NCBI GenBank assembly: GCA_947495795.1 | Contig: CANMAI010000003.1 | Span: 310,001-374,000, forward strand | DNA length: 64,000 bases | Direction of reading: 5' to 3' | DNA from: an uncultured Paracoccaceae bacterium | Lineage (GTDB): Bacteria; Pseudomonadota; Alphaproteobacteria; Rhodobacterales; Rhodobacteraceae | In this document: one piece after another, positions 54,343-64,000 of the stretch | Layout of the letters: each line of letters starts with the position of its first letter | Position numbering within the stretch: position 1 is the first letter of the stretch | Translations under genes and position numbers: made by a program | The notes under the pieces: generated by a model | Told to the model about the DNA's origin: nothing | Database searches by the model: none | The model's input: only the letters and a program-made list of their open reading frames with translations

Positions 54343-55476
54343 CTATGCCCCACGAGCGATGCGTTCCTCTGGTGGATATGCTGAATGAAAGCGTGCGCTG
54401 ATGATCGCAGTGAACAATGCAACTCCCAGAAGCTGATGACTAATGCCAAGATACCAAGGGGCGGCGTAGACAACGGTAAGGACTCCAAGGGCAATTTGGC
54501 CAACGAAAAATGCCATCATTACAGCGTAGCTGCGACGAATGGCGGCTACAGGTACTGAGCGTGATCGCCACCAGACAAAGACCGCGCCAAGGAAGATGAT
54601 GTAACCGAGCAGGCGGTGATTGAACTGTACGAGCCCTGCATTCTCAAAGAAGTTGCTCCAGAAAGGTGTGAGATCCCAGGCGGTTGCGGGAAAGAACGCC
54701 CCCCCCATCAGTGGCCAGTCTGTATAGCTGCGGCCAGCGTCTATACCTGCCACGAGGGCACCGAGGATGATCTGGAGAAATGTGCCCGCGAGAAGGATGC
54801 TGGTGACGCGAAGAAGACCTGTTTCGCGCCTGCGCCTTGCCTGCAGGAGATCGGCCTCCGGTTTCTGTATTTTCATTGCAAACCAAGCAGTTAAGCCCAG
54901 AATGACAAAGGCGAGACCAAGATGGGTGGCCAGGCGGTATGAGGCGACATCCAGCATTGTGCCGGTGAGACCAGACGAGACCATCCACCAACCGATCGCA
55001 CCCTGCAGGCCGCCCAATGCGCCGAGTGTGAGGAGTGGTGGTATCCAGCCTCGGGGGATCTGCTTTCGGGCCAGAAAGTAGAGAAAACCAATCGCCCAGA
55101 CGAGGCCGATCACGCGGCCGAGTTGGCGATGGCCCCATTCCCACCAGTAAATGACCTTGAACTCGGAAAGGCTCATCCCCTTGTTTTGTAATTGATATTC
55201 TGGGATTGCGCGGTATTTTTCGAATTCACTGTCCCATGCTTCTGCGCTGAGGGGGGGCACTGCACCGGTTACCGGGCGCCATTCGGTAATCGAGAGGCCG
55301 CTATCGGTGAGGCGGGTCATTCCACCCACAGCAATCATAAGGACGACGAGCGCGAAGATGGCCATCAGCCAGCGTGCTATGCTTCTACGGGCATCCTTCT
55401 TTTCTTTTGTCTTTACAACGGGTTCCGTAGGCTTCTCGCCACTTACTTCTTCGAAAATACTGCGCTTGCCGCTCAT
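54343..55476 (-). CDS. ctaA: Heme A synthase (COX15/CtaA)
   Basis: The 377-residue membrane protein has eight predicted helices, GGMTRLTDSGLSITEWRPVTG (first heme region), EWGHRQLGRVIGLVWA and FNHRLLGYIIFLGA, with the paired His ligands of COX15. It oxidises heme O to heme A for cytochrome aa3 oxidase. Start 55476 (MSGKRSIFEEV) has GAGGG upstream; ATG 55479 is equally possible. It forms a minus-strand pair with trmJ upstream, 58 bases away. Confidence 0.94.
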   Translation of the reverse strand: MSGKRSIFEEVSGEKPTEPVVKTKEKKDARRSIARWLMAIFALVVLMIAVGGMTRLTDSGLSITEWRPVTGAVPPLSAEAWDSEFEKYRAIPEYQLQNKGMSLSEFKVIYWWEWGHRQLGRVIGLVWAIGFLYFLARKQIPRGWIPPLLTLGALGGLQGAIGWWMVSSGLTGTMLDVASYRLATHLGLAFVILGLTAWFAMKIQKPEADLLQARRRRETGLLRVTSILLAGTFLQIILGALVAGIDAGRSYTDWPLMGGAFFPATAWDLTPFWSNFFENAGLVQFNHRLLGYIIFLGAVFVWWRSRSVPVAAIRRSYAVMMAFFVGQIALGVLTVVYAAPWYLGISHQLLGVALFTAIISARFHSAYPPEERIARGA

Positions 55477-55534
55477 CATCGTGCCCTCTTGCATCTCGGC
55501 TGATTTAGGCCTCGCAAGGCTCGAGAACAAGTTG

Positions 55535-56302
55535 TCATTTTTGCGCAGGGTGCCTGTCTGCGAGGGCGCGGAAAACGCCGTGGAGGGTGCGGATATCGGC
55601 GTCTGTCAGTTCCATTCGGGAGATGAGATTGCGAAGATTTTCGCGCATGCTTTCCGTCTTTTCAACTGGCCAGAAGTAGTTTGAAGCCTCGAGGCGCACT
55701 TCAAGTTTATCAAGTAACGCCTTGATTTCATGACCTTGTGCAGGAATGGACTTGGCATCCCTCTCTGGCAGCTTTGCGCCCGAATGCTGACCCCATTCAT
55801 AGGCCATCAGCAGGACGCATTGAGCCAGATTGAGGGAAGCGAAAGCTGGGTTCACAGGGACGGAGATGAGAGCCCCCGCATGAACGAGATCGGCGTTTTC
55901 AAGCCCTGCCCGTTCCGGCCCGAACATCACGCCAACATTTTGGCCCTGATCCATGCGCCTGCGGGCGTCTGCCATGGCCTCTTCAGGGGTAAGAACGGCC
56001 TTGGTGAGATCCCTTCCGCGGGCAGTTGTAGCATAAGTGAAGTTGAGATCATGGAGTGCATCTTGAGTGTTATCAATGACTTGCACCTGATCAATCACCC
56101 GCGCAGCCCCGGACGACATGGCAACAGCCGCAGGGTTTGGCCAGCCGTCGCGCGGGGCGGTGATGCGCATCCGATCCAACCCGAAATTCCACATCGCACG
56201 CGCTGCGGCTCCGATATTTTCCCCCATCTGCGGGCGAACGAGGATGAACACCGGAGTTGGACCGCTCCACTCTTCGGCCAGCTTATGGTTCGTTCCTGAC
56301 AT
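55535..56302 (-). CDS. trmJ: tRNA methyltransferase TrmJ (SPOUT family)
   Basis: The 255-residue protein has an N-terminal SPOUT domain: VFILVRPQMGENIGAAARAM (about residues 18-37), GVMFGPERAGLENADL (knot, about 124) and SVPVNPAFASLNLAQCV. A C-terminal helical extension follows, as in TrmJ, which 2'-O-methylates tRNA position 32. AGGAG precedes the ATG. The leader carries the 44-bp block shared with the pqiA-like gene. Confidence 0.92.
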   Translation of the reverse strand: MSGTNHKLAEEWSGPTPVFILVRPQMGENIGAAARAMWNFGLDRMRITAPRDGWPNPAAVAMSSGAARVIDQVQVIDNTQDALHDLNFTYATTARGRDLTKAVLTPEEAMADARRRMDQGQNVGVMFGPERAGLENADLVHAGALISVPVNPAFASLNLAQCVLLMAYEWGQHSGAKLPERDAKSIPAQGHEIKALLDKLEVRLEASNYFWPVEKTESMRENLRNLISRMELTDADIRTLHGVFRALADRHPAQK

Positions 56303-56345
56303 TGTACACTCCTGCCCCGCACTCCAAAAAGGGGCGAAAATATTT

Positions 56346-56389
56346 GCTGGGTTTGGTATGGTTTAGGTACCGTTTTGGTAGTGCAAGAT
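56346..56389 (-). repeat. 44-bp block of phased direct repeats, copy B (trmJ leader)
   Basis: Read on the minus strand (the trmJ sense) it begins ATCTTGCACT and ends TACCAAACCCAGC, exactly as copy A at 22089-22132. The internal TAAACCATACCAAACC unit and GGTACC are displaced by 11 bases relative to copy A. It ends 43 bases before the trmJ start. The remaining 56390-56594 gap before icd contains no gene. Confidence 0.6.
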
Positions 56390-56594
56390 TCCCGCCTGAG
56401 AGCGCTTTTTACCGAACGGTCTAAAAATACTCAAACAAATCATTTGACTGGAAATTCGAGATCGAAGGCGACCTCGTGCCCACGCGCCCGGCTTCGCGAA
56501 AGTTCTCTTCGTATACAATCGTATGCGGCCTTCCCTTGGGCATGTGAATACTCTATAGCTCGCCGCGACGTCTGAAAGAGAGGATCCCTGCCCC

Positions 56595-57809
56595 ATGACC
56601 AAGATCAAAGTTGAAAATCCAGTTGTCGAACTCGATGGCGATGAGATGACGCGGATCATCTGGCAGTTCATCAAGGACAAGCTGGTTCTGCCGTATCTGG
56701 ATATTGATCTTCTCTATTACGACCTGGGCATAGAAAGCCGCGACGAGACGAACGACCAGATCACGATTGATGCTGCCGAGAAGATCAAGGAAATCGGTGT
56801 TGGTGTGAAATGCGCCACGATCACACCGGATGAGGCGCGGGTTGAGGAGTTCGGGCTGAAGCAGATGTGGAGAAGCCCCAACGGGACGATCCGTAACATT
56901 CTTGGCGGTGTGGTGTTCCGCGCACCGATCATCTGCAAGAACGTGCCGCGGCTTGTACCGGGCTGGACGAAACCGATCGTGATCGGGCGCCATGCATTTG
57001 GCGATCAGTACCGCGCGACGGATATGAAGTTTCCGGGGCCTGGTAAGCTTTCTCTGAAATTCGTAGGTGAAGACGGTACGGTGGATGAACGGGAGGTGTT
57101 CGATGCCCCCTCTTCCGGCGTCTATATGGGAATGTATAACCTCGATAAATCCATTGAGGATTTTGCGCGCGCCTCTTTGAACTACGGTTTGAACCTTGGT
57201 TGGCCCGTTTATCTTTCGACAAAGAACACCATCCTGAAACAGTATGACGGACAATTCATGCTGATCTTCCAGCGCATCTACGAGGAAGAGTTTGCCGACA
57301 AGTTCAAGGCAGCGGGCATTACCTATGAGCACCGGCTGATCGACGATATGGTGGCTGCGGCCATGAAGTGGTCTGGCGGGTTTGTGTGGGCCTGCAAGAA
57401 CTACGATGGCGACGTTCAATCCGACACCGTGGCGCAGGGCTTTGGTTCGCTCGGCTTGATGACATCTCAGCTGATGACACCCGATGGCAAGGTTGTGGAG
57501 GCGGAAGCCGCACATGGCACCGTGACGCGGCATTTCCGGCAGCATCAGAAAGGCGAGGCGACCTCGACCAACTCGATTGCCTCCATCTATGCCTGGACGG
57601 GCGGGTTGAAGCACCGCGCGAAGCTGGATGAGAACGCGAAGCTGATGGAATTTGCCGATACGCTGGAAAAGGTGGTCGTTTCCACAGTGGAAAGCGGGTT
57701 CATGACGAAGGATCTGGCGCTGCTGGTTGGCCCGGATCAGAAATGGCTGACAACGGAAGGCTTCCTTGAGAAGATCGATGAAAACCTGAACGCGGCGCTG
57801 GTTGGCTGA
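56595..57809 (+). CDS. icd: Isocitrate dehydrogenase (NADP)
   Basis: The 404-residue enzyme is of the eukaryote-like NADP subfamily common in alphaproteobacteria. Motifs include [33 protein letters not shown] (substrate Ser/Arg), [12 protein letters not shown] and [20 protein letters not shown]. It makes 2-oxoglutarate in the TCA cycle. AGAGGA precedes the ATG by about 11 bases. A strong terminator follows immediately. Confidence 0.96.
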   Translation: MTKIKVENPVVELDGDEMTRIIWQFIKDKLVLPYLDIDLLYYDLGIESRDETNDQITIDAAEKIKEIGVGVKCATITPDEARVEEFGLKQMWRSPNGTIRNILGGVVFRAPIICKNVPRLVPGWTKPIVIGRHAFGDQYRATDMKFPGPGKLSLKFVGEDGTVDEREVFDAPSSGVYMGMYNLDKSIEDFARASLNYGLNLGWPVYLSTKNTILKQYDGQFMLIFQRIYEEEFADKFKAAGITYEHRLIDDMVAAAMKWSGGFVWACKNYDGDVQSDTVAQGFGSLGLMTSQLMTPDGKVVEAEAAHGTVTRHFRQHQKGEATSTNSIASIYAWTGGLKHRAKLDENAKLMEFADTLEKVVVSTVESGFMTKDLALLVGPDQKWLTTEGFLEKIDENLNAALVG

Positions 57810-57815
57810 CGATTG

Positions 57816-57839
57816 GGGGGGCACTGCCCCCCTTTTTTT
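57816..57839 (+). terminator. Intrinsic terminator after icd
   Basis: GGGGGGC pairs with GCCCCCC around ACT, followed by seven Ts, 7 bases after the icd stop. Confidence 0.93.
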
Positions 57840-57868
57840 AACACAATTCTTAATGAGCAAGGTCTTTC

Positions 57869-58510
57869 ATGTCACCGCTTCCCTTAGAGAAACGTGCGGG
57901 GTGGGCAATGTGGCTGATGAAGGCCGCAGCCATTGCATCGCTTGTGAGTATTCTGCCCCTGATGTTCGATATAGAGACCGGCGCGCTCTACTTTCTTCCA
58001 TCTGTCGTGATTGGCTATGAAGTGTTGTTGCTGGTATTCTGGATACCCACGATAACATTGGTTACGTTTTATCTGGCGGCCAATATCGTTTTCTTCATGT
58101 GGACGTACCGTGCCTTTGCCAGAACACCGGCTGTGATAGGGCAGACGCCAGAGGTTTCCCCTGGCTGGGCGGTTGGATGGTATTTTGTGCCGATTGCCCT
58201 TTACTTCAAACCCTATCAGGCGCTGCGCGATCTCTGGAGTATGTGGCTTGCGGTTAATCCGGATGATGGGAGCGATGTGCCCTCTCTTTTCGGCTGGTGG
58301 TGGGCCACAAGTGCATTCAGCATTCTTGGTGGCACCGTCTCCTGGCGGCTGGATGATATGCTATATGGCACCCCGGATTACTGGAAACTGGCATTGTTTG
58401 ACATTTCGATGGCAATCCTTGGTGCCGCAAGCCTTTGGCTCACAGCGCGGGTAGTGGCCGAGGTTACAGAGCTTCAGGCGCAGCAATCGGCCGCCGAGAT
58501 ATTTGCCTGA
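57869..58510 (+). CDS. DUF4328-family membrane protein
   Basis: The 213-residue protein has about five helices and the DUF4328 core FFMWTYRAFARTPAVIGQ (about residues 76-93) with FVPIALYFKPYQALRDLW. AAGG precedes the ATG. Function is unknown. It is separated from icd by the terminator and precedes a diguanylate cyclase by 86 bases. Confidence 0.82.
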   Translation: MSPLPLEKRAGWAMWLMKAAAIASLVSILPLMFDIETGALYFLPSVVIGYEVLLLVFWIPTITLVTFYLAANIVFFMWTYRAFARTPAVIGQTPEVSPGWAVGWYFVPIALYFKPYQALRDLWSMWLAVNPDDGSDVPSLFGWWWATSAFSILGGTVSWRLDDMLYGTPDYWKLALFDISMAILGAASLWLTARVVAEVTELQAQQSAAEIFA

Positions 58511-58596
58511 ATTTCCGTCTCGGAAAAATTATCTGAAGTGACGGTTTGTTAAACTTGCTCGTGGACGTTGGTACGACACACGAGAAGGTGGCGCGG

Positions 58597-60063
58597 ATGA
58601 GTTTGGCGGAACCACACATGGGCAAGGGTGCCGCACCCTTTTTGAGAGATTATTACGCCGCTTTGGCAACGGAGTGTGCGCGAGACGGCATGGTGGCCTG
58701 TGGAGATGATGGCCGCATTCTGTGGTGCAATCCGGCGTTTGCCGAGATGTGCGGAAATGAGGTGCCCGCTCTTGTAGGGGCCTTTCTGGCTGATGTGATT
58801 TCAGAAATCATCGGCGCGCCACTGCCGGAGGATATGCTGAGGGAAGCCGAGGGTGGTGATCATCCTCAATGCGTTCCGATGGCTGCGAGCGAAGGCGGCA
58901 CAATGCTTGAAATGTGGCTGACGCGCGTGGAGGGGAACGGGCGGTCTGCCGGCCAGCAGCTCGGCTTTTTCCGGCAAGCGCCATCAAGCGTGGCAGAAAA
59001 CCTTGGGCCGCCCGAGAGTGAACAGATAAGCCGCGCCGAACGAAAGCTGCTTTCGCAGACAAGCGGCTGGTTTTATGCAGCGAAATCGCTGGATGAATTG
59101 CTGAAGATCGTAAGCCGATGTATGCGCACGCTTATCCCGGAAGCGTCCGGCCAGCTCTATATCTACGGCGCCGCGCGGGATGTGCTGGAGCTTGCGAGCC
59201 ACTGGGGGCCGAGCTTTCTGACCGACCATATCGAGCCTGACGATTGCTGGTCTCTCCGCCGGGGGCGCGCCTATGCCTATGGCAGCAACGACATCGACTT
59301 TCCCTGTCTGCACAATGACGAGAAGGAAAATCCCTCTTTCTGCCTGCCGGTTGTGGCACATGGCGATACGATCGGGATGTTGCATCTGAGCTTCACGGAT
59401 TTGCAGATCCGCGATTTCTCCAAAGCTGGGTTACGCCAGAAGCTTGAATCGCGCTGGGATCTGGCGCTGATCTGTGCGGAACAGATCAGCCTGGCTGTCG
59501 CCAATGTGCGGCTTCGCCAGGAATTGCAGGATCAATCGGTCCGTGATCTGTTGACGGGCCTGTGGAACCGGCGCTGGTTCCTCGATACTGCCCAGAAGGA
59601 GCTGAACAGGGCGCTCGCCCGGCAGGACCAGCTCTCTTTGATTTCGGTGGATGTAGATCACTTCAAGAACTTCAACGATACGCACGGGCATGATGCGGGC
59701 GATGCCGTGCTGCGGCAGGTGGGAACGCTGATGCAACGGCATTTTCAGGAAAGCCATGCAGCCTGCCGCGTGGGTGGGGAGGAATTTACAATTCTCGCAC
59801 CGCACACGCCGCAAGAGGATGCGATGAAGATTGCCGATGCCTTCCGCAGGGATGTGGCACTGCTGACGGTGCGGAGCGGGGGTGTGCAGTTGCCGACCAT
59901 AACGGTCTCTTGCGGAGTGGCGACAGTGCCTGTTTGCGGAGATGACCTGCAGACGCTGATGAAATCCGCTGATCTGGCGCTTTATGCGGCCAAGCAGACG
60001 GGGAGGAACAGGGTTGTAAGCTTCGACCCTGAGGATGGCGTGGCATCTGGGGAAGCGGCCTGA
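58597..60063 (+). CDS. PAS-GAF-GGDEF diguanylate cyclase
   Basis: The 488-residue protein has a PAS-like domain (about 20-110), a GAF-like domain (about 145-300) and a GGDEF domain (about 315-475) with the active site GGEEF at 393-397. The RxxD inhibitory site five residues before is absent (Gln and His there). It probably makes cyclic di-GMP in response to a small-molecule or redox signal; no membrane segment is seen. ATG 58597 with AGGTGG upstream is preferred over TTG 58546. Confidence 0.88.
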   Translation: MSLAEPHMGKGAAPFLRDYYAALATECARDGMVACGDDGRILWCNPAFAEMCGNEVPALVGAFLADVISEIIGAPLPEDMLREAEGGDHPQCVPMAASEGGTMLEMWLTRVEGNGRSAGQQLGFFRQAPSSVAENLGPPESEQISRAERKLLSQTSGWFYAAKSLDELLKIVSRCMRTLIPEASGQLYIYGAARDVLELASHWGPSFLTDHIEPDDCWSLRRGRAYAYGSNDIDFPCLHNDEKENPSFCLPVVAHGDTIGMLHLSFTDLQIRDFSKAGLRQKLESRWDLALICAEQISLAVANVRLRQELQDQSVRDLLTGLWNRRWFLDTAQKELNRALARQDQLSLISVDVDHFKNFNDTHGHDAGDAVLRQVGTLMQRHFQESHAACRVGGEEFTILAPHTPQEDAMKIADAFRRDVALLTVRSGGVQLPTITVSCGVATVPVCGDDLQTLMKSADLALYAAKQTGRNRVVSFDPEDGVASGEAA

Positions 60064-60076
60064 CGCCTTCGGATTT

Positions 60077-60361
60077 TTAAACGCCTTCGACGATCGTGTA
60101 TTCCCGCGTCGAAGCCGGAAGCCCGAGTGCGAGAGCAGCCTGATACTCCGCTGAGGCATAGAATTTCTGCGCTGTTTCAAGATCCGGCCATTGGATCAAC
60201 ACATTGCGGCTGCGCCCCTCGCCCTCCATCTGGTGCGCAGTACCGCCGCGCGCCAAGAAGATACCGCCGTACTGAGCGACGGCCGGGCCTGCAAGCTCTG
60301 CATATTTGGCATAGGCCTCCGCATCATGCACATCGGCATGGACGATTGAAAAGGCTGACAT
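60077..60361 (-). CDS. DUF1330-family protein
   Basis: The 94-residue protein has the DUF1330 ferredoxin-like pattern: DAEAYAKYAELAGPAVAQYGG, then RSRNVLIQWPDLETAQKFYAS and YQAALALG. The start directly follows the alaS stop with GGAGGG inside the end of alaS, so it is translationally coupled. Its function is unknown. Confidence 0.87.
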   Translation of the reverse strand: MSAFSIVHADVHDAEAYAKYAELAGPAVAQYGGIFLARGGTAHQMEGEGRSRNVLIQWPDLETAQKFYASAEYQAALALGLPASTREYTIVEGV

Positions 60362-63016
60362 TTATCCCTCCAGAAGTTGTTCTGCGGCCCGGATCGCCGC
60401 CTCTGCATTCTCGGCGCTGGCACCACCCGCCTGCGCCATATCCGGTCGTCCGCCGCCGCCCTTGCCACCAAGCTCCCGCGCTGCGGCCTGCACAAGATCG
60501 ACAGCTGAAATGCGCGTTGTGAGATCATCGGTAACACCCGCGGCAACGGCCGCCTTGCCATCGGCATCGGCGATCAAAAGGATAGCGCCGGAGCCGATGC
60601 GCGACTTGTGCGCATCGATCAGACCGCGAAGATCCTTGCCGGAAACACCGCTAAGCGTTTGCGCGAGGAAGGGCACGCCCGCGACATCGCGCGCCTGCGG
60701 TTCATCGGATGCGCCGCCGGAAAGTGCCAGTTCCTTTTTGAGGTTGGCGACCTCGTTTTGCAGGGCCCGGCGCTCGTCCATCAGGGATTTCACGCGGCTC
60801 ACTACATCTCCCCGCTGCGCTTTCAGCGTGCTGGCGAGGCTTGCGACCGTGGCATCCTGCTCGGCGAGATAGGCCTGCGCCGCCTCGCCCGTGAGCGCCT
60901 CGATCCGGCGCACGCCTGCGGAAGACGCGCTTTCACCAAGCGTGACAAAGAGGCCGATCTCGCCGGTCTGGCGCACATGTGTGCCGCCACAAAGCTCCAG
61001 CGAATACACATCGCCCGAGGCGCCAAGGCCACTCTCGGCGGCCTTGCCCATCGAGACGACGCGCACTTCGTCTCCGTATTTCTCGCCGAAGAGTGCCCGG
61101 GCACCGATGCCCTCAGCCTCCTTCGGCGTCATCACACGGGTTTCCACGGGCGAGTTCTGGCGGATGAACGCGTTCACCTCAGCCTCTACGGTGCTGATCT
61201 GCCCCGGTGTCATCGGTTTGGACTGCGAAAAATCAAAGCGCAGTCTGTCTGCCGCGTTAAGCGAGCCCTTCTGGGCCACGTGATCGCCGAGGGCGCGGCG
61301 CAGAGCCTCGTGAAGGAGGTGAGTGGCCGAATGATTGGCGCGAATGGCGCTGCGGCGGCTTTCATCGACGCTCAGCTCGGCTGGGGTATTTGTGGCAACC
61401 TCGCCTTCCGTAACGGTGCCGATATGAACGAAAAGGCCCGCCTTCTTGCGGCAATCGGTGATGGCCACCTTGCCCGTATCGGTAACAAGCGTGCCAGTAT
61501 CGCCCACCTGCCCGCCGCTTTCTGCGTAAAAGGGTGTCTGGTTGAGCGTGATCTGCACAGCTTTGCCCTGCCCGGCCGCCGCTGTTTCCACTCCATCCAC
61601 CACGATCCCCGTGATCTGGCCTTCGGCCTGTTCGGTCTCGTAACCCAGAAACTCCGTGGGCTCGGTACGGTCCGCGATGGCGAACCAGACGCTTTCATCC
61701 GCCGCATCGCCGGAGCCTGACCATGCTGCGCGGGCCTGGGCCTTTTGGGCTTCCATCGCCGTATCGAACCCGGCGACATCCACTTCCCGTCCCCGCTCCC
61801 GCAAGGCATCCTGCGTAAGGTCGAGGGGGAAGCCGTAGGTGTCGTAAAGCTTGAAAGCTGTCTCACCCGGGAGGGCGTTGCCCTCGGGGAGTGCTTCAAG
61901 CTCGGCATCAAGGAGTGACAGGCCCCGATCGAGCGTTTGCTTGAAGCGTGTTTCCTCCATCAGGAGTATTTCCTCGACAAGGGCCTGCGCGCGCCCAAGC
62001 TCTGGATAGGCCTGGCCCATCTGGCGGACCAGCGTTGGCACAAGGCGGTACATCACCGGATCCTTTGCGCCCAGAAGATGGGCGTGGCGCATCGCCCGGC
62101 GCATGATGCGGCGGAGCACGTAGCCGCGACCATCGTTGGAGGGCATCACACCATCTGCGATGAGAAAGGAGGTGGAGCGGAGATGATCGGCGATGACGCG
62201 GTGATGGACGTTCTGATCGCCGTAAGGATCCACGTTCGTGGCATTCGATGAAGCCTCGATGAGGTCCCGCATAACGTCTGTATCGTAATTGTCGTGGGAG
62301 CCAAGGAGCGTGGCCCCCATGCGTTCCAGCCCCATGCCGGTATCTATGGAGGGCTTGGGGAGAGGTTTGCGCGTGCCATCCTCAAACTGCTCGTATTGCA
62401 TGAAGACGAGGTTCCAGATCTCGATGAAACGGTCGCCATCCTCCTCCGGGCTGCCCGGTGGGCCGCCCCAGATATGTTCGCCGTGGTCGTAGAAGATCTC
62501 GGAGGACGGGCCGCAGGGGCCGGTGGGGCCCATCATCCAGAAATTGTCATCCGTTGCGATGCGGATTATACGGGCTTCGGGCACGCCGATTTTCCGCCAA
62601 ATATCAAAGGCTTCATCATCTGTGTGGTAGACAGTGACATAGAGCTTCTCGGTGGGGATCGCGATTTCCTTGGTTATCAGTTCCCACGCGAAGGGGATCG
62701 CTTCATCCTTGAAGTAATCGCCGAAGGAGAAGTTGCCGAGCATCTCGAAGAAAGTGTGGTGGCGCGCGGTGTAGCCCACATTGTCTAGATCATTGTGTTT
62801 ACCACCGGCGCGCACGCATTTCTGATTGGATGTGGCGCGGGTATAGGGGCGCGTTTCCAGCCCGGTGAAGACGTTCTTGAAGGGTACCATTCCCGAATTG
62901 ACAAACATCAACGTCGGGTCGTTCCGGGGAACCAGCGGCGCACTTTCCACGACTTCGTGGCCGTTTTTCGCGAAATAGTCGCGGAATGTCGTGCGGATAT
63001 CGTTCAGGCTGGTCAT
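60362..63016 (-). CDS. alaS: Alanyl-tRNA synthetase
   Basis: The 884-residue class II synthetase has [20 protein letters not shown] at the N-terminus, motif 2 region [19 protein letters not shown], the editing-domain zinc His/Cys [16 protein letters not shown] and [13 protein letters not shown], and the C-Ala domain with DHAA1-like [18 protein letters not shown] precedes ATG 63016. It charges tRNA-Ala and edits Ser/Gly. It lies next to recA, as in many alphaproteobacteria. Confidence 0.97.
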   Translation of the reverse strand: MTSLNDIRTTFRDYFAKNGHEVVESAPLVPRNDPTLMFVNSGMVPFKNVFTGLETRPYTRATSNQKCVRAGGKHNDLDNVGYTARHHTFFEMLGNFSFGDYFKDEAIPFAWELITKEIAIPTEKLYVTVYHTDDEAFDIWRKIGVPEARIIRIATDDNFWMMGPTGPCGPSSEIFYDHGEHIWGGPPGSPEEDGDRFIEIWNLVFMQYEQFEDGTRKPLPKPSIDTGMGLERMGATLLGSHDNYDTDVMRDLIEASSNATNVDPYGDQNVHHRVIADHLRSTSFLIADGVMPSNDGRGYVLRRIMRRAMRHAHLLGAKDPVMYRLVPTLVRQMGQAYPELGRAQALVEEILLMEETRFKQTLDRGLSLLDAELEALPEGNALPGETAFKLYDTYGFPLDLTQDALRERGREVDVAGFDTAMEAQKAQARAAWSGSGDAADESVWFAIADRTEPTEFLGYETEQAEGQITGIVVDGVETAAAGQGKAVQITLNQTPFYAESGGQVGDTGTLVTDTGKVAITDCRKKAGLFVHIGTVTEGEVATNTPAELSVDESRRSAIRANHSATHLLHEALRRALGDHVAQKGSLNAADRLRFDFSQSKPMTPGQISTVEAEVNAFIRQNSPVETRVMTPKEAEGIGARALFGEKYGDEVRVVSMGKAAESGLGASGDVYSLELCGGTHVRQTGEIGLFVTLGESASSAGVRRIEALTGEAAQAYLAEQDATVASLASTLKAQRGDVVSRVKSLMDERRALQNEVANLKKELALSGGASDEPQARDVAGVPFLAQTLSGVSGKDLRGLIDAHKSRIGSGAILLIADADGKAAVAAGVTDDLTTRISAVDLVQAAARELGGKGGGGRPDMAQAGGASAENAEAAIRAAEQLLEG

Positions 63017-63090
63017 ACGCGTCCTCAAACACTTCAGGCTTCTACCGGTGTTTGGTGTTAGCTCAGGTGTTCAGAGGTGTCCATAAAACA

Positions 63091-63117
63091 AAAGCCCCGG
63101 ACGCTGCCGGGGCTTTT
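63091..63117 (-). terminator. Terminator of recA
   Basis: AAAGCCCCGG pairs with CCGGGGCTTT around ACGCTG. T-rich sequence follows on the minus strand, about 25 bases after the recA stop. Confidence 0.9.
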
Positions 63118-63141
63118 CTATTGCGCGATTGGAACGCCCAA

Positions 63142-64000
63142 TTATTCCATCAGTGCGTCATCATCATCCCGTGTCATATCGAAATCGAGGCCATGGGCGG
63201 CGCGGATCTTGTCTTCGATTATGAGGGCCGTCTCGGGGTTGTCCTTCAGGAAATTTTTCGCGTTCTCACGGCCTTGCCCGATGCGTTCATCCCCAAAGGA
63301 ATACCAGGAGCCGGATTTTTCGACCACGCCAGACTTCACGCCCAGATCAATCATCTCTCCGCGTTTGGAGATGCCTTCACCGTACATGATATCGAACTCG
63401 ACCTGCTTGAAAGGTGGGGCCACCTTATTTTTAACAACTTTCACGCGAGTTGCGTTGCCCACCACCTCGTCACGATCCTTCACGGAACCTATGCGGCGAA
63501 TATCGAGGCGGACGGAGGCGTAGAATTTGAGGGCGTTGCCCCCGGATGTCGTTTCCGGGCTGCCGAACATCACACCGATCTTCATCCGGATCTGGTTGAT
63601 GAAGATCACCATGCAATTGGAGCGAGAGATGGCACCCGTCAGCTTGCGCATGGCCTGGGACATGAGGCGGGCCTGCGCGCCGACCTGATGATCGCCCATA
63701 TCGCCCTCAAGCTCCGATTTGGGTGTGAGGGCCGCGACCGAATCCACGACCACCACCGAAACAGCGCCGGAACGTACCAGCGTTTCTGTAATCTCCAGCG
63801 CCTGTTCGCCCGCGTCGGGTTGGGAAATCAGCAGTTCATCGAGATTTACGCCAAGTTTCTTTGCATAGGTCGGATCGAGCGCGTGTTCTGCATCAACAAA
63901 GGCGCAAACGCCGCCCTTTTTCTGCTCTTCGGCCACCACGTGCAGTGCAAGCGTGGTTTTGCCAGAGCTTTCCGGGCCATAAACTTCAATAATCCGGCCC
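63142..64000 (-). CDS. recA: RecA recombinase, 5' end cut by window edge
   Basis: About 286 C-terminal codons are present, running off the right edge, so roughly the first 70 residues are missing. Walker [10 protein letters not shown] is at the cut end, then [18 protein letters not shown], Walker [18 protein letters not shown], loop L2 [19 protein letters not shown] and the acidic tail [11 protein letters not shown]. It drives homologous recombination and the SOS response. A strong terminator follows before alaS. Confidence 0.97.
   Translation of the reverse strand, partial: GRIIEVYGPESSGKTTLALHVVAEEQKKGGVCAFVDAEHALDPTYAKKLGVNLDELLISQPDAGEQALEITETLVRSGAVSVVVVDSVAALTPKSELEGDMGDHQVGAQARLMSQAMRKLTGAISRSNCMVIFINQIRMKIGVMFGSPETTSGGNALKFYASVRLDIRRIGSVKDRDEVVGNATRVKVVKNKVAPPFKQVEFDIMYGEGISKRGEMIDLGVKSGVVEKSGSWYSFGDERIGQGRENAKNFLKDNPETALIIEDKIRAAHGLDFDMTRDDDDALME

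Noticed and set aside
56553-57860. 435-codon open frame antisense to icd
   Set aside because: It is a codon-bias shadow of icd; the plus strand has a clear isocitrate dehydrogenase and the antisense product has no motif or ribosome site.
1-64000. CRISPR arrays, insertion sequences, prophage or integrase genes
   Set aside because: No regularly spaced repeats, transposase or integrase motifs, or target-site duplications were seen anywhere in the window.

Overview
The window reads as chromosomal DNA of a marine-type Rhodobacteraceae (Roseobacter-group) alphaproteobacterium. The evidence is gene content and order: alr-mlaE-mlaF, radA-cvpA-purF, purB and purC-purS-purQ, a ribosomal S9 with the long alphaproteobacterial N-terminus, the F1-ATPase zeta inhibitor (DUF1476), a split cobalamin methionine synthase, Hint-domain and RTX secreted proteins, and a complete TRAP transporter. 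There is no insertion sequence, prophage, plasmid module, CRISPR array or rRNA operon. The only RNA gene seen is tRNA-Asn(GTT).

Layout. 1-4.5 kb is a sugar catabolic cluster: a cut-off BtpA-family gene, an aldo/keto reductase plus lactonase pair that looks like an oxidative L-fucose-type pathway, a ribokinase-like kinase and a sugar isomerase. 4.9-7.1 kb is threonine degradation (kbl-tdh). 7.6-10.5 kb is a dctPQM TRAP transporter, followed by an unusual PstS-like/OmpA fusion. 12.5-14.5 kb holds an orphan PhnF-type regulator and a beta-propeller gene with an amber codon right after its best start. 14.9-17.5 kb is alr-mlaE-mlaF. 17.7-20.1 kb has convergent Hint and RTX genes sharing a terminator. 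20.4-22.9 kb has a Tat-type propeller and small membrane proteins, including a PqiA-like one. 22.9-29.6 kb is radA-cvpA-purF-SDR, bioY, DUF6314 and purB. 29.6-34.4 kb is mprF, a tiny DUF2256 gene, the zeta subunit and purCSQ. 34.5-37.6 kb is a DctB/DctD-like two-component pair whose regulator has lost the sigma-54 contact loop. 37.6-41.3 kb is the corrinoid methyltransferase locus (DUF1638, corrinoid protein, Bmt) with sufE. 41.4-47.5 kb has a lipoprotein, RNase D, a response regulator/kinase pair, tRNA-Asn, an MBL hydrolase and an EnvZ-like kinase. 47.5-50.4 kb encodes an aminoglycoside-phosphotransferase-like kinase, a histidine phosphatase and an acyl-CoA dehydrogenase, resembling the 4-hydroxyacyl-CoA (LvaA/LvaC, ACAD10/11) system. 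50.5-64 kb holds a cupin, an orphan sugar methyltransferase, rplM-rpsI, a thioesterase, an enoyl-CoA hydratase, ctaA, trmJ, icd, DUF4328, a GGDEF cyclase, DUF1330, alaS and the cut-off recA.

Most genes are housekeeping or catabolic and I see no large undescribed multi-gene system. The signals most worth a second look are a 44-bp block of helically phased direct repeats shared by the pqiA-like and trmJ leaders, a threonine dehydrogenase without its structural zinc cysteines, the altered DctD, the kinase/dehydrogenase pair at 47.5-50.4 kb, and the split methionine synthase locus. Starts were moved inward from the longest frame wherever a Shine-Dalgarno, an ATGA overlap or the family N-terminus supported it.
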